DNA from: Bacteroidota bacterium
GTDB lineage: Bacteria > Bacteroidota > Bacteroidia > B-17B0 > Aurantibacillaceae
Direction: 5' to 3'
Length of the DNA stretch: 64,000 nucleotides
NCBI GenBank assembly: GCA_030684395.1
Contig: JAUXTT010000036.1
Location: 1 to 64,000, forward strand
Shown: positions 46,429 to 55,128 of the stretch, piece after piece
How the letters are laid out: every line of letters begins with the position of its first letter
Numbering within the stretch: position 1 is the stretch's first letter
Made by a program: the position numbers and the translations under genes
Notes under the pieces: model-generated
What the model was told of the DNA's origin: nothing
Seen by the model: the letters and a program-made list of their open reading frames with translations, nothing else
Database searches by the model: none

Positions 46429-46436
46429 CAAAACTA
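46429..46436 (-). promoter_or_regulatory. Candidate -7 box of the RHS operon
   Basis: The minus strand reads TAGTTTTG, matching TAnnTTTG, about 83 bp upstream of the first gene start at 46346. A -33 TTG at the right spacing is not evident. Confidence 0.4.
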
Positions 46437-46878
46437 ATTTTAATTTTCTCGTTCATTGTACCGTTTACTAAGTTTTTGGCGCATTTTAGCGTTTTTCGAT
46501 AAACAGACGCTTTTAATCGACTAAATAAAGTTGAGCAAGTTACACCAATGTGAAAAATAAATTAATTCAATTTATTTTGTGCTCATGCTTTGAGTACTGA
46601 ACATTGGTTAATGCCGAATAGGTTGCCTTTTGAAATCGGTCGAAAATTTAATACACTTCGGTATAAGCATACCGTTCAATAGCTGTGAACTTTTCTCAGC
46701 GGAGCTAAATCCGAGTAATCTACTATTGGTATTTGCTTGTATTCGTCCCAATAACTATCGGGCTCCAAATTTTCCTACAACAGAATTATTCTTACTATCG
46801 GAAGTAGGTGTGTAATTAGGGATATTACCAAACCCCTATTCTGATTCTTATCCCATTCTGTTGTTTCCTTCTTTTAAT

Positions 46879-46886
46879 TAACTTTG
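46879..46886 (+). promoter_or_regulatory. Candidate -7 box of trpS
   Basis: TAACTTTG matches TAnnTTTG and ends 17 bp before the trpS ATG. A TTG lies 15 nt upstream of it, slightly short of the usual spacing. Confidence 0.5.
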
Positions 46887-46903
46887 CAGCTCAAATTTAC
46901 ATC

Positions 46904-47872
46904 ATGTCGCGTATACTCACCGGAATTCAAAGTACCAATATTCCTCACCTTGGAAACATATTAGGAGCAATGCTTCCTGCTATTTCCATGAGTAAAGAAC
47001 CCAATAACAATTGTTTGTTTTTTATTGCTGACCTTCATTCTTTAACTACCATTAAAGATGCTGCCTTCAGAAGAGATAGCACTTATGCGGTTGCTGCCGC
47101 ATGGTTGGCATTGGGCTTTGATGTAGAAAAGAATTTATTGTATCGTCAAAGTGATGTGCCTGAAGTTTGTGAACTTACCTGGTATTTGAATTGCTTTACC
47201 CCCTACCCTATGCTTGCCAATGCACACTCATTCAAAGATAAATCAGATCGGTTGAGTGATGTGAATGCGGGGCTGTTTACATATCCTGTGCTTATGGCTG
47301 CTGATATTTTATTATATGATGCAGACTTTGTTCCCGTAGGTAAGGATCAATTACAGCATTTAGAGATCTCAAGGGATATTGCAGAAAAATTTAATCATAT
47401 GTATGGCGAAACATTTGTTGTTCCTCAACCGAAGATCAGTGAAGAAGTAATGCTTGTTCCCGGGACTGACGGAGAAAAAATGAGTAAGTCACGTAATAAT
47501 TTTATCAATATATTTTTACCCGAAAAAGAATTGAAGAAAAGTGTAATGTCGATAATTACCGATGCCAAAACACTTGAAGAGCCTAAAGACCCGGACACCT
47601 GCAATGTTTTTAAGATATATCGTTTGGTCGCTGATAACGATCAGATAGAAACTATACGCCAAAAATACGTGGAGGGTAACTATGGTTATGGTCATGCAAA
47701 AACCGCATTATTGGAAGTCCTCCTCGACAAATTTGCAGAAGCCAGAAAATCATACATTGAGTTAATGAATGATAAGAACTTGCTTGATCGTGAGTTAAAA
47801 AAAGGCGAAGACAAAGCCAGGATACTTGCTTCGGTTGTGCTAAAAAGAGTAAGAGCAAAAATTGGTTTCTAA
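46904..47872 (+). CDS. trpS: Tryptophan--tRNA ligase
   Basis: The 322-aa class I aminoacyl-tRNA synthetase charges tRNA-Trp with tryptophan using ATP. The start MSRILTGIQSTNIPHLGNI holds the HIGH-equivalent PHLGN. The second class I signature, KMSKS, is at residues 192-196. Other family blocks are FIADLHSLTT and PVLMAADILLYDADFVPVG. Length is normal for the short bacterial form. It has its own short leader and is followed after 82 bp by an unrelated signalling gene. TrpS is the reported target of E. coli HipT, but this copy shows no special link to the hip operon. Confidence 0.97.
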   Translation: MSRILTGIQSTNIPHLGNILGAMLPAISMSKEPNNNCLFFIADLHSLTTIKDAAFRRDSTYAVAAAWLALGFDVEKNLLYRQSDVPEVCELTWYLNCFTPYPMLANAHSFKDKSDRLSDVNAGLFTYPVLMAADILLYDADFVPVGKDQLQHLEISRDIAEKFNHMYGETFVVPQPKISEEVMLVPGTDGEKMSKSRNNFINIFLPEKELKKSVMSIITDAKTLEEPKDPDTCNVFKIYRLVADNDQIETIRQKYVEGNYGYGHAKTALLEVLLDKFAEARKSYIELMNDKNLLDRELKKGEDKARILASVVLKRVRAKIGF

Positions 47873-47929
47873 CCGCCTATTCCTTTTCTTTTAGGCTGAA
47901 ATTAAACTGTCTTTATAAATAATAATCTC

Positions 47930-47937
47930 TATTTTTG
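47930..47937 (+). promoter_or_regulatory. Candidate -7 box of the SpoIIE-type phosphatase gene
   Basis: TATTTTTG matches TAnnTTTG and ends 17 bp before the ATG at 47955, the same distance as at trpS. No clear -33 element. Confidence 0.42.
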
Positions 47938-47954
47938 ATAAGACAATAAATTAA

Positions 47955-50900
47955 ATGCGCAAAGGCAGTTTAAAATTTCTATTTGCTTTTTGTTTCCTCT
48001 TGCCTGTGATGCATATTCGTTCACAGGGATTACAACCTCTTTGTCAAAATTATAATACTATAGATTATATTGAAGATCTTGAGTTCCACTGTGCAACCTC
48101 AGACAATAAAGGAACTATTTATTTCGGAACCAACTTTGGAGTTTTAGTTTACAAAGGCGAACGAAAAGCTCAGGCTAAAGGTTGGGATTTTTTACTGTTG
48201 CCCGAAGCGGATATCATCTATTCATTATACCTCGACACCCTAACCAATAGGTTATATGTGGGAGGCGAAACACAGTTGGGATATTTTGATCTTAAAAACT
48301 ATTATTCAGGTACATTCGTTTCATTAAATGACCGGCGTTCTGAGGAAACCAAAAACACTCAGGTATGGCACATCAATAAAATAAACAACACGTTTGTTTT
48401 CCATACTGTAAAAGCCTTGCTTGTATATCAAAATAATCAGTTAAAAAGTATTCCAGCACCTTCTGATGCCATTTTTCACAATGTATTTGAATATACTCCC
48501 GGAAAATTGTTAATCAATACCATTAATAAAGGATGGTACGTTTATGACGGGCAATTAAAAAACGTAACGGGGAGTGATAAGCTTCCTCTGGACAAATGCT
48601 ACAGTATCATCAATGCCACAGATAACACTACTTATGATCTTTTTTATCGCAATTCAGGGGTCGTCCGGATCAAATTGAATGCTCAAAATATTGTATCCGC
48701 AGAAAAAATAAGTAGTGTTGCCTTCGATAAATTTCTGAATGAATCCCAAATTTACAACGCACAGTTAAGTACTGATAAAGAAAAAATAATTTTAGCCACA
48801 CTCACACAGGGGGCATTTATTATTAAAAACACTTATCCATTCGATACAAAAAATATAATTTCTGAAACAAGCACTTCCACAAACATTAAAAGCGCCATGG
48901 GGTTGTTCTGTGACAAACAAAATAATACCTGGATCTTAGGAAAGACCAACCTTTCAATTCTTCCTTCAGATCTAACCTTGTTTTATAATGACCTTGCAGG
49001 AGTTACCGTTCTGGATATGTGTAATACTAGTAACGGTAATTTTGTTGCAACAAAAAACGGGCTTTATAAAGTAAACTCAAATTACCTCGATCCTAATGCC
49101 ATTACTAAGCTCTCAAATGAGATATATAAAAAATTGGATGTCTCTGGCGATACTGTTTTTTGTTTAAGAGATTTCGGATTTGATAAATTCATCGGACAAA
49201 AGATCGAAAAGAAAGAGTTCGAATTCTTCGCAAACGACTTTTGCATATATGACAATACAGTATGGGTAGCTGGTGATGATGGAATCAGAAATGCACGCGC
49301 AACAGGTCGTGATGCGGTTACTTATTTTCGGGGCGACAACATATTGCAATTACTTTCCTTTAAGAATAATTTTTACGCTATTTCTGAAAACAAAGGAGTA
49401 CTTCTTCTTGATTACGATTTCGGCCTCCTTCAAACCATTCCATTCGACAAGCAGTTTAAAACTCTAAATCTCGCTCTTCTGTTTATTTATAACGGAGAGA
49501 TCGCTCTTCGAAACATTGATAATACATTTAAATGGAAGAGTAATCATTTTGTTCCTCTTAATCAGGAGGTGAGAAAAATCTGGTCCCATGGTATTATAAC
49601 TTCATTACCTGATCGGGTTAAAAGAAAAACAAGGGTTTTCACGTTTGAATATGACAGCCAGAACAATACTCATCTATATCTAAACTATGGCGACAAGCCT
49701 TTTCTGGTTAATTCATTTAGAAGCACCGTTGAAGTCAACGATATTGTTCAGGCAGGTTCCTCCTATTTAATTGGAACAAAATCGGGGTTGTTTTTGAGTC
49801 TCCTGCATACCGAAAAGAAAAAAGAAAAAGTAAACATCTTCAACTTCAAAACCGATACAATTGAATATGACCCTGGTTCTGAAATATTTATTCCATTTGA
49901 TCACAGTAAGAATATTGAAGTATTATTCTCTTTAACCGGTTTCTATAATAAATCCGACAATACATCTTACAAATATCGTTTGATTGGATACGATAGTATA
50001 TGGAAAGACAATTACCTGACTCGTCTCAATTTCAACAGTCTGCCTTCCGGAAAATACACTCTTGAGATAAAAGGAATTTATGGTAATTCTCTTGAAACGG
50101 AAATCTCTCAGCTAAAATTTACGATTGGCAAACCATGGTGGGCAACATGGTGGGCAATGGTTTTATTTGTTATACTGGCATTCACATTGATCTATACAAT
50201 AGTTCAATTAAGTATTTATCGCCTGAAAAAATCAAAAATCAGACTTGAAAAAATTGTTACCGAACGAACACTTGAGATCGCTACACAAAAAAATGAAATC
50301 GAGCACAAAAACAAAGAAATAACAGACAGTATTAATTACGCCCGAAGAATTCAAAGTGCATTGCTTACAGATGAAAATTATTTATCGGAAAATTTCTCAA
50401 ATGCATTTATACTTTACCAACCCAAAGATATAGTTAGCGGCGATTATTATTGGTTTAATAACATTAACGGCATCGAATGTATTGTTATTGCTGATTGTAC
50501 CGGGCATGGCGTACCCGGCGCGTTTATGAGTATGCTGGGAGTCGCAAAATTAAACGAAATCAAAGCGGAGAATATCAATCAGCCAAACATAATATTAAAC
50601 CGGTTAAATCGGTTGATCTTTGAAACGCTTGGGCAAGGAAAACCTAATACTGATAGCAGGGATGGAATGGATGTGGCAATTATTACCATCGACAAAGCAA
50701 ATAATAAATTATGTTACGCAGGAGCTAACAGAAGTTTGGTAGTAGTTAACCGTGAAACAAAAACACTGGAAGAAATTAAACCAACCAAATTACCTGTGGG
50801 AGGGTCGCAATATGGTCCTGACAGGTCCTATCAATTACATGAAACAGACATCAAAGCCAATTACTCTTTCTTTCTTACAACAGATGGGTACGCAGATCAG

Positions 50901-51074
50901 TTTGGCGGGCCAAATGGTAAAAAATTCATGACAAAAAAATTAAACGAACTATTCCTTGAAATAGCCTCCATACCATCTTCATCGCAAAAACAACGACTGT
51001 TGGATAATTATTTATTATGGAAGAAAAATGTTGAACAGGTTGATGATGTTTGTGTATTTGGTATAAATTTTTAA
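47955..51074 (+). CDS. Propeller/Y_Y_Y sensor with SpoIIE-type phosphatase
   Basis: The 1039-aa protein begins with a signal or membrane segment, then a periplasmic propeller of the two-component-regulator type (ATSDNKGTIYFGTNFGVLVY). A Y_Y_Y domain lies at about 636-730 (YKYRLIGYDSIWKDN, LPSGKYTLEIKG), one membrane helix at about 735-755, a coiled coil at about 760-790, and a SpoIIE/PP2C phosphatase at about 790-1039 (INYARRIQSALL, VSGDYYW, VIADCTGHGVPGAFMSMLG, GMDVAIITID). It would turn an extracellular signal into dephosphorylation of a cytoplasmic partner such as an anti-sigma-factor antagonist. No partner-switch gene is adjacent. Confidence 0.93.
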   Translation: MRKGSLKFLFAFCFLLPVMHIRSQGLQPLCQNYNTIDYIEDLEFHCATSDNKGTIYFGTNFGVLVYKGERKAQAKGWDFLLLPEADIIYSLYLDTLTNRLYVGGETQLGYFDLKNYYSGTFVSLNDRRSEETKNTQVWHINKINNTFVFHTVKALLVYQNNQLKSIPAPSDAIFHNVFEYTPGKLLINTINKGWYVYDGQLKNVTGSDKLPLDKCYSIINATDNTTYDLFYRNSGVVRIKLNAQNIVSAEKISSVAFDKFLNESQIYNAQLSTDKEKIILATLTQGAFIIKNTYPFDTKNIISETSTSTNIKSAMGLFCDKQNNTWILGKTNLSILPSDLTLFYNDLAGVTVLDMCNTSNGNFVATKNGLYKVNSNYLDPNAITKLSNEIYKKLDVSGDTVFCLRDFGFDKFIGQKIEKKEFEFFANDFCIYDNTVWVAGDDGIRNARATGRDAVTYFRGDNILQLLSFKNNFYAISENKGVLLLDYDFGLLQTIPFDKQFKTLNLALLFIYNGEIALRNIDNTFKWKSNHFVPLNQEVRKIWSHGIITSLPDRVKRKTRVFTFEYDSQNNTHLYLNYGDKPFLVNSFRSTVEVNDIVQAGSSYLIGTKSGLFLSLLHTEKKKEKVNIFNFKTDTIEYDPGSEIFIPFDHSKNIEVLFSLTGFYNKSDNTSYKYRLIGYDSIWKDNYLTRLNFNSLPSGKYTLEIKGIYGNSLETEISQLKFTIGKPWWATWWAMVLFVILAFTLIYTIVQLSIYRLKKSKIRLEKIVTERTLEIATQKNEIEHKNKEITDSINYARRIQSALLTDENYLSENFSNAFILYQPKDIVSGDYYWFNNINGIECIVIADCTGHGVPGAFMSMLGVAKLNEIKAENINQPNIILNRLNRLIFETLGQGKPNTDSRDGMDVAIITIDKANNKLCYAGANRSLVVVNRETKTLEEIKPTKLPVGGSQYGPDRSYQLHETDIKANYSFFLTTDGYADQFGGPNGKKFMTKKLNELFLEIASIPSSSQKQRLLDNYLLWKKNVEQVDDVCVFGINF

Positions 51075-51079
51075 ATTTG
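51049..51079 (+). promoter_or_regulatory. Bacteroidota-type promoter of the Ycf48-like gene
   Basis: TTTG (51049-51052), a 19-nt spacer and TAAATTTG (51072-51079) match the -33/-7 consensus fully. The -7 box ends 22 bp before the ATG at 51102. The -33 element lies inside the last codons of the preceding gene, so the two genes, although close, need not be one operon. Confidence 0.65.
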
Positions 51080-51101
51080 TATTAGATCAAAAATTAACAT
51101 C

Positions 51102-52832
51102 ATGCGTTCACAACTACTACTTCTGATATGCCTTTTTTGTGCAGTAAACATAATGAGATCTCAAACAGATCCGGTGTTTCCAACTATTGCTTCTATTCCT
51201 GCCAGCCCTCTTTTTGAGTCGAATGGTGTTTATTACCTGAACCAGGATACCGTTGTTGCCGTAGGTGATAATGGCATGGTATGGAGAAGTATCGACGGAG
51301 GTTTTAACTACACTTCCATATCTACTTTTGGCGGAACAAAAAACAACAACAGTGTGATCATGATGAATAATTACATCTGTATTGCCGGCGATAGCGGAAC
51401 AGTTACTTTCTCAAGCAACAGAGGTGTTTCCTGGGCAAATGCAGCACAGGCTGAACCGTTGATCAACTATCACGATGTAAATTTTGCTGACACCACTTTC
51501 GGTGTCTCTGTTGGTGACCTTGGAGATGCAGTAGTGTATAAATGGGTTGGAGGTTTAGGCTGGGCACATATTCCAACAGGGTTGCCCGACAAATTGAATG
51601 CAGTTGTTGCATTTAAAACAAGTGCTTCCGTTTTTACTGATGGTGAAGCGCTTGCTGCCGGTGATAATGGTGTGCTTTCGCATTATCAGTCTGGTTCATG
51701 GACAAATTCGCTTGCACCTGTACCAACCCGAATCAATGATTTGTATTTGTTTCCCGATAATGCAACAGTAATCGCAGTTGGTGATAGCGGATTGATTATG
51801 AGAAGCACAGATTTTGGTTCTAACTGGAACATTGTTCAAGGAGGCACCGCAGAAAATTTAAATGGTGTGAGTAATGGAATCAATGCGGGCGAAATATACG
51901 CCGTTGGTGATAGTGGTGTTATATATGTGTCTGCAGATAATGGATTAAGTTTCACCAGATACACCATAGGATTCACAAATTCAAATTTGAAAAGCACCTC
52001 TGCACGTAACCCCCGCGGAGCATTTGCAGGTTCAGGAAGTACTTTGAGAACAATTGTAGCAGATACCATTAACATTATTAGTGTTGCCGGTTTCCCAGCA
52101 TGTCCAATCACCGATTCAATAGAAGTTATCTTTGATTATACAGGAACATTCGGAACATTCAATTATTTTTTACTTGAACTCTCTGATGCAAGTGGTTCTT
52201 TTGCTAATCCTACAACTATTGGAATGAACACTCAAACCATTAGCCCGGATACAATCTATGCATCAATACTAAATAATAATATAGGCGGTACTGGATATCG
52301 TGTAAGAATCAAGGCGAGCGAGCCGTTGATCTCTTCCAATGATAATGGAACGGATCTTACGATTTTTAATGGTCCCGGAATACCAACCATCTCATTGTCC
52401 ACTGACCAAACTCAATTATACACACAGTCTGTTTCCGGAATCACTTACGAATGGCTATACAATTCTGTTCCTATACCATTCGCTACAGATACAGTGGTAG
52501 CCACCGTTGGAAATGGAATATATACATTGATTGTTACAAACGGGAATGGATGTCAGTCTATGAGCCAATACAACTACCAACTCACTGGCATTTTCAAACC
52601 TGTAGCTTCATCAAAATTCCAAATCAGTCCAAACCCAAATGAGGGTATCATGCATATTGTAAATGCCGGCTCATATATGAACAGCGATATTCAGATCTTT
52701 AATATTATTGGTGAAGAAGTTTATAAAGGAAAAATTACCGGTACAAAACAATTACTGAATATTGAGGCATTAAACAATGGAGTTTACTTCCTTAAAATAG
52801 GTAGCCAAATACAACGGTTTATAAAAAATTAA
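51102..52832 (+). CDS. Ycf48/BNR-like propeller protein with T9SS sorting domain
   Basis: The 576-aa protein has a signal peptide (LLLLICLFCAVNIMRSQ). About 300 residues of Ycf48-like propeller strands follow, each with a VGDNG or AGDSG turn and a TDFGSNW/DNGLSF-type strand (AVGDNGMVWRSIDGG, AVGDSGLIMRSTDFGSNW, AVGDSGVIYVSADNG). An Ig-like part comes next, then a T9SS type A C-terminal sorting domain: FQISPNPNEGIMHI, IQIFNIIGEEVYKG and NNGVYFLKIGSQIQRFIKN. It is therefore expected to cross the outer membrane by the type IX system and be attached or released. Its propeller is of the same kind as the one inside the 4049-aa RHS protein. Confidence 0.9.
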   Translation: MRSQLLLLICLFCAVNIMRSQTDPVFPTIASIPASPLFESNGVYYLNQDTVVAVGDNGMVWRSIDGGFNYTSISTFGGTKNNNSVIMMNNYICIAGDSGTVTFSSNRGVSWANAAQAEPLINYHDVNFADTTFGVSVGDLGDAVVYKWVGGLGWAHIPTGLPDKLNAVVAFKTSASVFTDGEALAAGDNGVLSHYQSGSWTNSLAPVPTRINDLYLFPDNATVIAVGDSGLIMRSTDFGSNWNIVQGGTAENLNGVSNGINAGEIYAVGDSGVIYVSADNGLSFTRYTIGFTNSNLKSTSARNPRGAFAGSGSTLRTIVADTINIISVAGFPACPITDSIEVIFDYTGTFGTFNYFLLELSDASGSFANPTTIGMNTQTISPDTIYASILNNNIGGTGYRVRIKASEPLISSNDNGTDLTIFNGPGIPTISLSTDQTQLYTQSVSGITYEWLYNSVPIPFATDTVVATVGNGIYTLIVTNGNGCQSMSQYNYQLTGIFKPVASSKFQISPNPNEGIMHIVNAGSYMNSDIQIFNIIGEEVYKGKITGTKQLLNIEALNNGVYFLKIGSQIQRFIKN

Positions 52833-52985
52833 AGCTGGATTCGTAAGATCATTTGCTCTTGCTTCGATTTAGGTATACCAGTTTTTGGACCTATTCTTAT
52901 ATTTCACCCCACTTATTCACCACTTATCCTATTTATCGTTTCTATTGATTGAAAATGTGTATTTTGGCTGCAAATTTCAAGATAA

Positions 52986-54998
52986 ATGAACAAATATTGG
53001 CTTATACTTTCGATGGCAGCAACTACGGTTGCTTTCGCTCAAAAAAAATCAGGAATCCGTTTAGATATAGTAGATAAATCCGTAGACCCGAAACAGGATT
53101 TTTATCAATACGCTTGTGGAAGCTGGCTCAAAACCAACACTATTCCGGAAACTGAATCTTCCTGGGGAAGTTTTAATGAGATCAAAGACAGAAACGATAA
53201 AAACCTGAATGCAATTTTAGCAGAGGTTTCTAAAGATGTTGCTGCAAAACCGGGAAGTAACCGCCAAAAAATACGTGATTTTTATAATCTGGCGATGGAT
53301 ACTGCAAAACTAGAAAAAGACGGTATTAAATACATCACTCCTTACTTTACAGGAATTGATAAAATTAAAACCAACGCCGAACTTTTAAAAACCATTGCAA
53401 GTTTTCATACTCAGGGAATCGAAAACACATTTAGTTTTGCTGTATTTGCTGACCTTAAAAACAGCACTGTAAACACTACTTACATTGGGCAAGCCGGTAC
53501 TTTTTTACCGGATAAAGATTTTTATTTCGACGCAAAATACGAAGCTATTCGTACCGCGTATATGCAACATCTTGAAAATATGTTCCAGAAATATGGCTAT
53601 TACCCTGAATCAGCCAAAACTTATGCAGGCATTGTTTGGAATGTTGAAAAACAATTAGCTTCCAAATCCATGAACAGGCTGGAGCAGCGTGATATTGAAA
53701 AACAATATAATAAATTCACTTCTGCCGATATAGTAAAGAAATATCCAAATCTTCAATTGAACAGTTACTTTCTTTTAATAGGTTTAAAAAAAGCGCCTAA
53801 AGAGATAATAGTATCTCAATTGGATTTCATGGAAAACGTTAACTCCATGATGAAAACAGTTCCATTAAATGATTGGAAAATTTATCTAAAATACTGCATC
53901 ATGCATGAAGCAGCCGGTTATATGAACAACGATATTGTTCAGGAAAATTTTAATTTTTATGCTAAAACCCTAAATGGGGTTAAGATGCGTAAACCACGTT
54001 GGAAAACAAGTTTAACCGCTGTTGATGGAGCATTGGGAGAAGCATTGGGGCAAGTATTTGTAGAGAAACATTTTAATGCTGATGCAAAAAAGAAAGTAAA
54101 TGAGATGGTTGATAATCTTATTGCTGCCTATAAAGAAAGAATTGCTTCCCGTGTTTGGATGAGTGATTCAACTAAAAAGAATGCGAATGAAAAATTAGTT
54201 AAGATCATTCGTAAATTGGGTTATCCTGATAAATGGAAAGATTATTCTACTTTAACTATTAAAGCGGATGCTTATGTATTAAACCACTTCCGTGTAAATA
54301 AATTCGCTTACAAAGAAATGATAGCTGACATGGGAAAACCGGTAGATAAAACCAAATGGGGAATGACTCCGCCAACCATTAATGCATATTATAATCCAAC
54401 AATAAATGAAGTGGTTTTTCCTGCCGGAATTATGCAGGTTCCATTCTTCGATCCTACAGCTGATGATGCCTTTAATTACGGGATTATGGGTTCCGTGATC
54501 GGGCACGAACTTACTCACGGTTTTGATGATCAGGGAGCTCAATTTGATGCTGACGGTAATTTCAAGAACTGGTGGACCGAACACGATATGAAAAATTTTG
54601 AAGCAAGAACCGGTGTTTTAGTAAAACAATTCAATGAGTGTGTTGCAGTTGACTCCACACGTGTAAATGGTGAACTTACATTAGGAGAGAATATTGCAGA
54701 TCTTGGTGGTTTAACTATGTCATATTATGCATACAAAAAATCACTAAACGGAAAACCCTCAGAAAAAATTGATGGTTACACCGGTGAACAACGTTTCTTT
54801 TTAGCTTGGGCACAAGGGTGGAAAACATTGATGCGTCCACAAGCCCTAAAACAAATGGTAGCTACCAACCCACATTCACCAGGTAATTTCAGGGCAAACA
54901 TCCCATTAACCAATATGCCTGAATTTTATGAAGCATTTGAAGTGAAAGAAAATGATAAAATGTATCGTAAGAAAGAAGAAAGAGCGGATATTTGGTAG
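52986..54998 (+). CDS. M13-family zinc metallopeptidase
   Basis: The 670-aa exported peptidase (signal MNKYWLILSMAATTVAFAQ) has the neprilysin/PepO layout. The N-terminal domain opens with FYQYACGSWLKTNTIP. The catalytic domain has NAYYNPTINEVVFPAGIMQ, the zinc motif HELTH at residues 507-511 and the third ligand motif GENIADLGG (Glu568, Asp572). The C-terminal block VATNPHSPGNFRANIPLTN is also typical. It cleaves oligopeptides in the periplasm or outside. All catalytic residues are present. It is a single gene with its own terminator. Confidence 0.96.
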   Translation: MNKYWLILSMAATTVAFAQKKSGIRLDIVDKSVDPKQDFYQYACGSWLKTNTIPETESSWGSFNEIKDRNDKNLNAILAEVSKDVAAKPGSNRQKIRDFYNLAMDTAKLEKDGIKYITPYFTGIDKIKTNAELLKTIASFHTQGIENTFSFAVFADLKNSTVNTTYIGQAGTFLPDKDFYFDAKYEAIRTAYMQHLENMFQKYGYYPESAKTYAGIVWNVEKQLASKSMNRLEQRDIEKQYNKFTSADIVKKYPNLQLNSYFLLIGLKKAPKEIIVSQLDFMENVNSMMKTVPLNDWKIYLKYCIMHEAAGYMNNDIVQENFNFYAKTLNGVKMRKPRWKTSLTAVDGALGEALGQVFVEKHFNADAKKKVNEMVDNLIAAYKERIASRVWMSDSTKKNANEKLVKIIRKLGYPDKWKDYSTLTIKADAYVLNHFRVNKFAYKEMIADMGKPVDKTKWGMTPPTINAYYNPTINEVVFPAGIMQVPFFDPTADDAFNYGIMGSVIGHELTHGFDDQGAQFDADGNFKNWWTEHDMKNFEARTGVLVKQFNECVAVDSTRVNGELTLGENIADLGGLTMSYYAYKKSLNGKPSEKIDGYTGEQRFFLAWAQGWKTLMRPQALKQMVATNPHSPGNFRANIPLTNMPEFYEAFEVKENDKMYRKKEERADIW

Positions 54999-55035
54999 GT
55001 TTCAATTTCCTTCGACCAACCTGTAAATAGTTTTG

Positions 55036-55074
55036 AAAACGTTCCTGACTGTATTCGTCAGGAACGTTTTTTTT
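55036..55074 (+). terminator. Rho-independent terminator
   Basis: AACGTTCCTGAC and GTCAGGAACGTT form a perfect 12-bp stem with a 7-nt loop, followed by T residues. It closes the metallopeptidase gene. Confidence 0.93.
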
Positions 55075-55128
55075 ATAAGTATTGCAATTATAAAAACTCT
55101 TGTGTAAATTGCTTTAAAATACTTCCTT

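Larger units (their letters stand above)
46347..46903. other. Divergent intergenic region between the RHS operon and trpS
   Basis: This 557-bp stretch holds the start regions of the leftward RHS operon and rightward trpS. Apart from a -7-like box at each end I see no gene: a 61-codon frame at 46630-46815 has no supporting features. The length is unusual for this compact window, so regulatory DNA or a small RNA is possible, but no hairpin or repeat was found that would prove it. Confidence 0.5.

Noticed and set aside
46630-46815. 61-codon plus-strand frame in the trpS/RHS intergenic region
   Set aside because: No signal, motif or promoter supports it; it is one of the chance frames expected in AT-rich DNA.
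46904-47872. trpS considered as a co-evolved resistant target of the HipT-like kinase
   Set aside because: TrpS is the reported HipT target in E. coli, but this gene is 39 kb away and appears to be an ordinary housekeeping synthetase.
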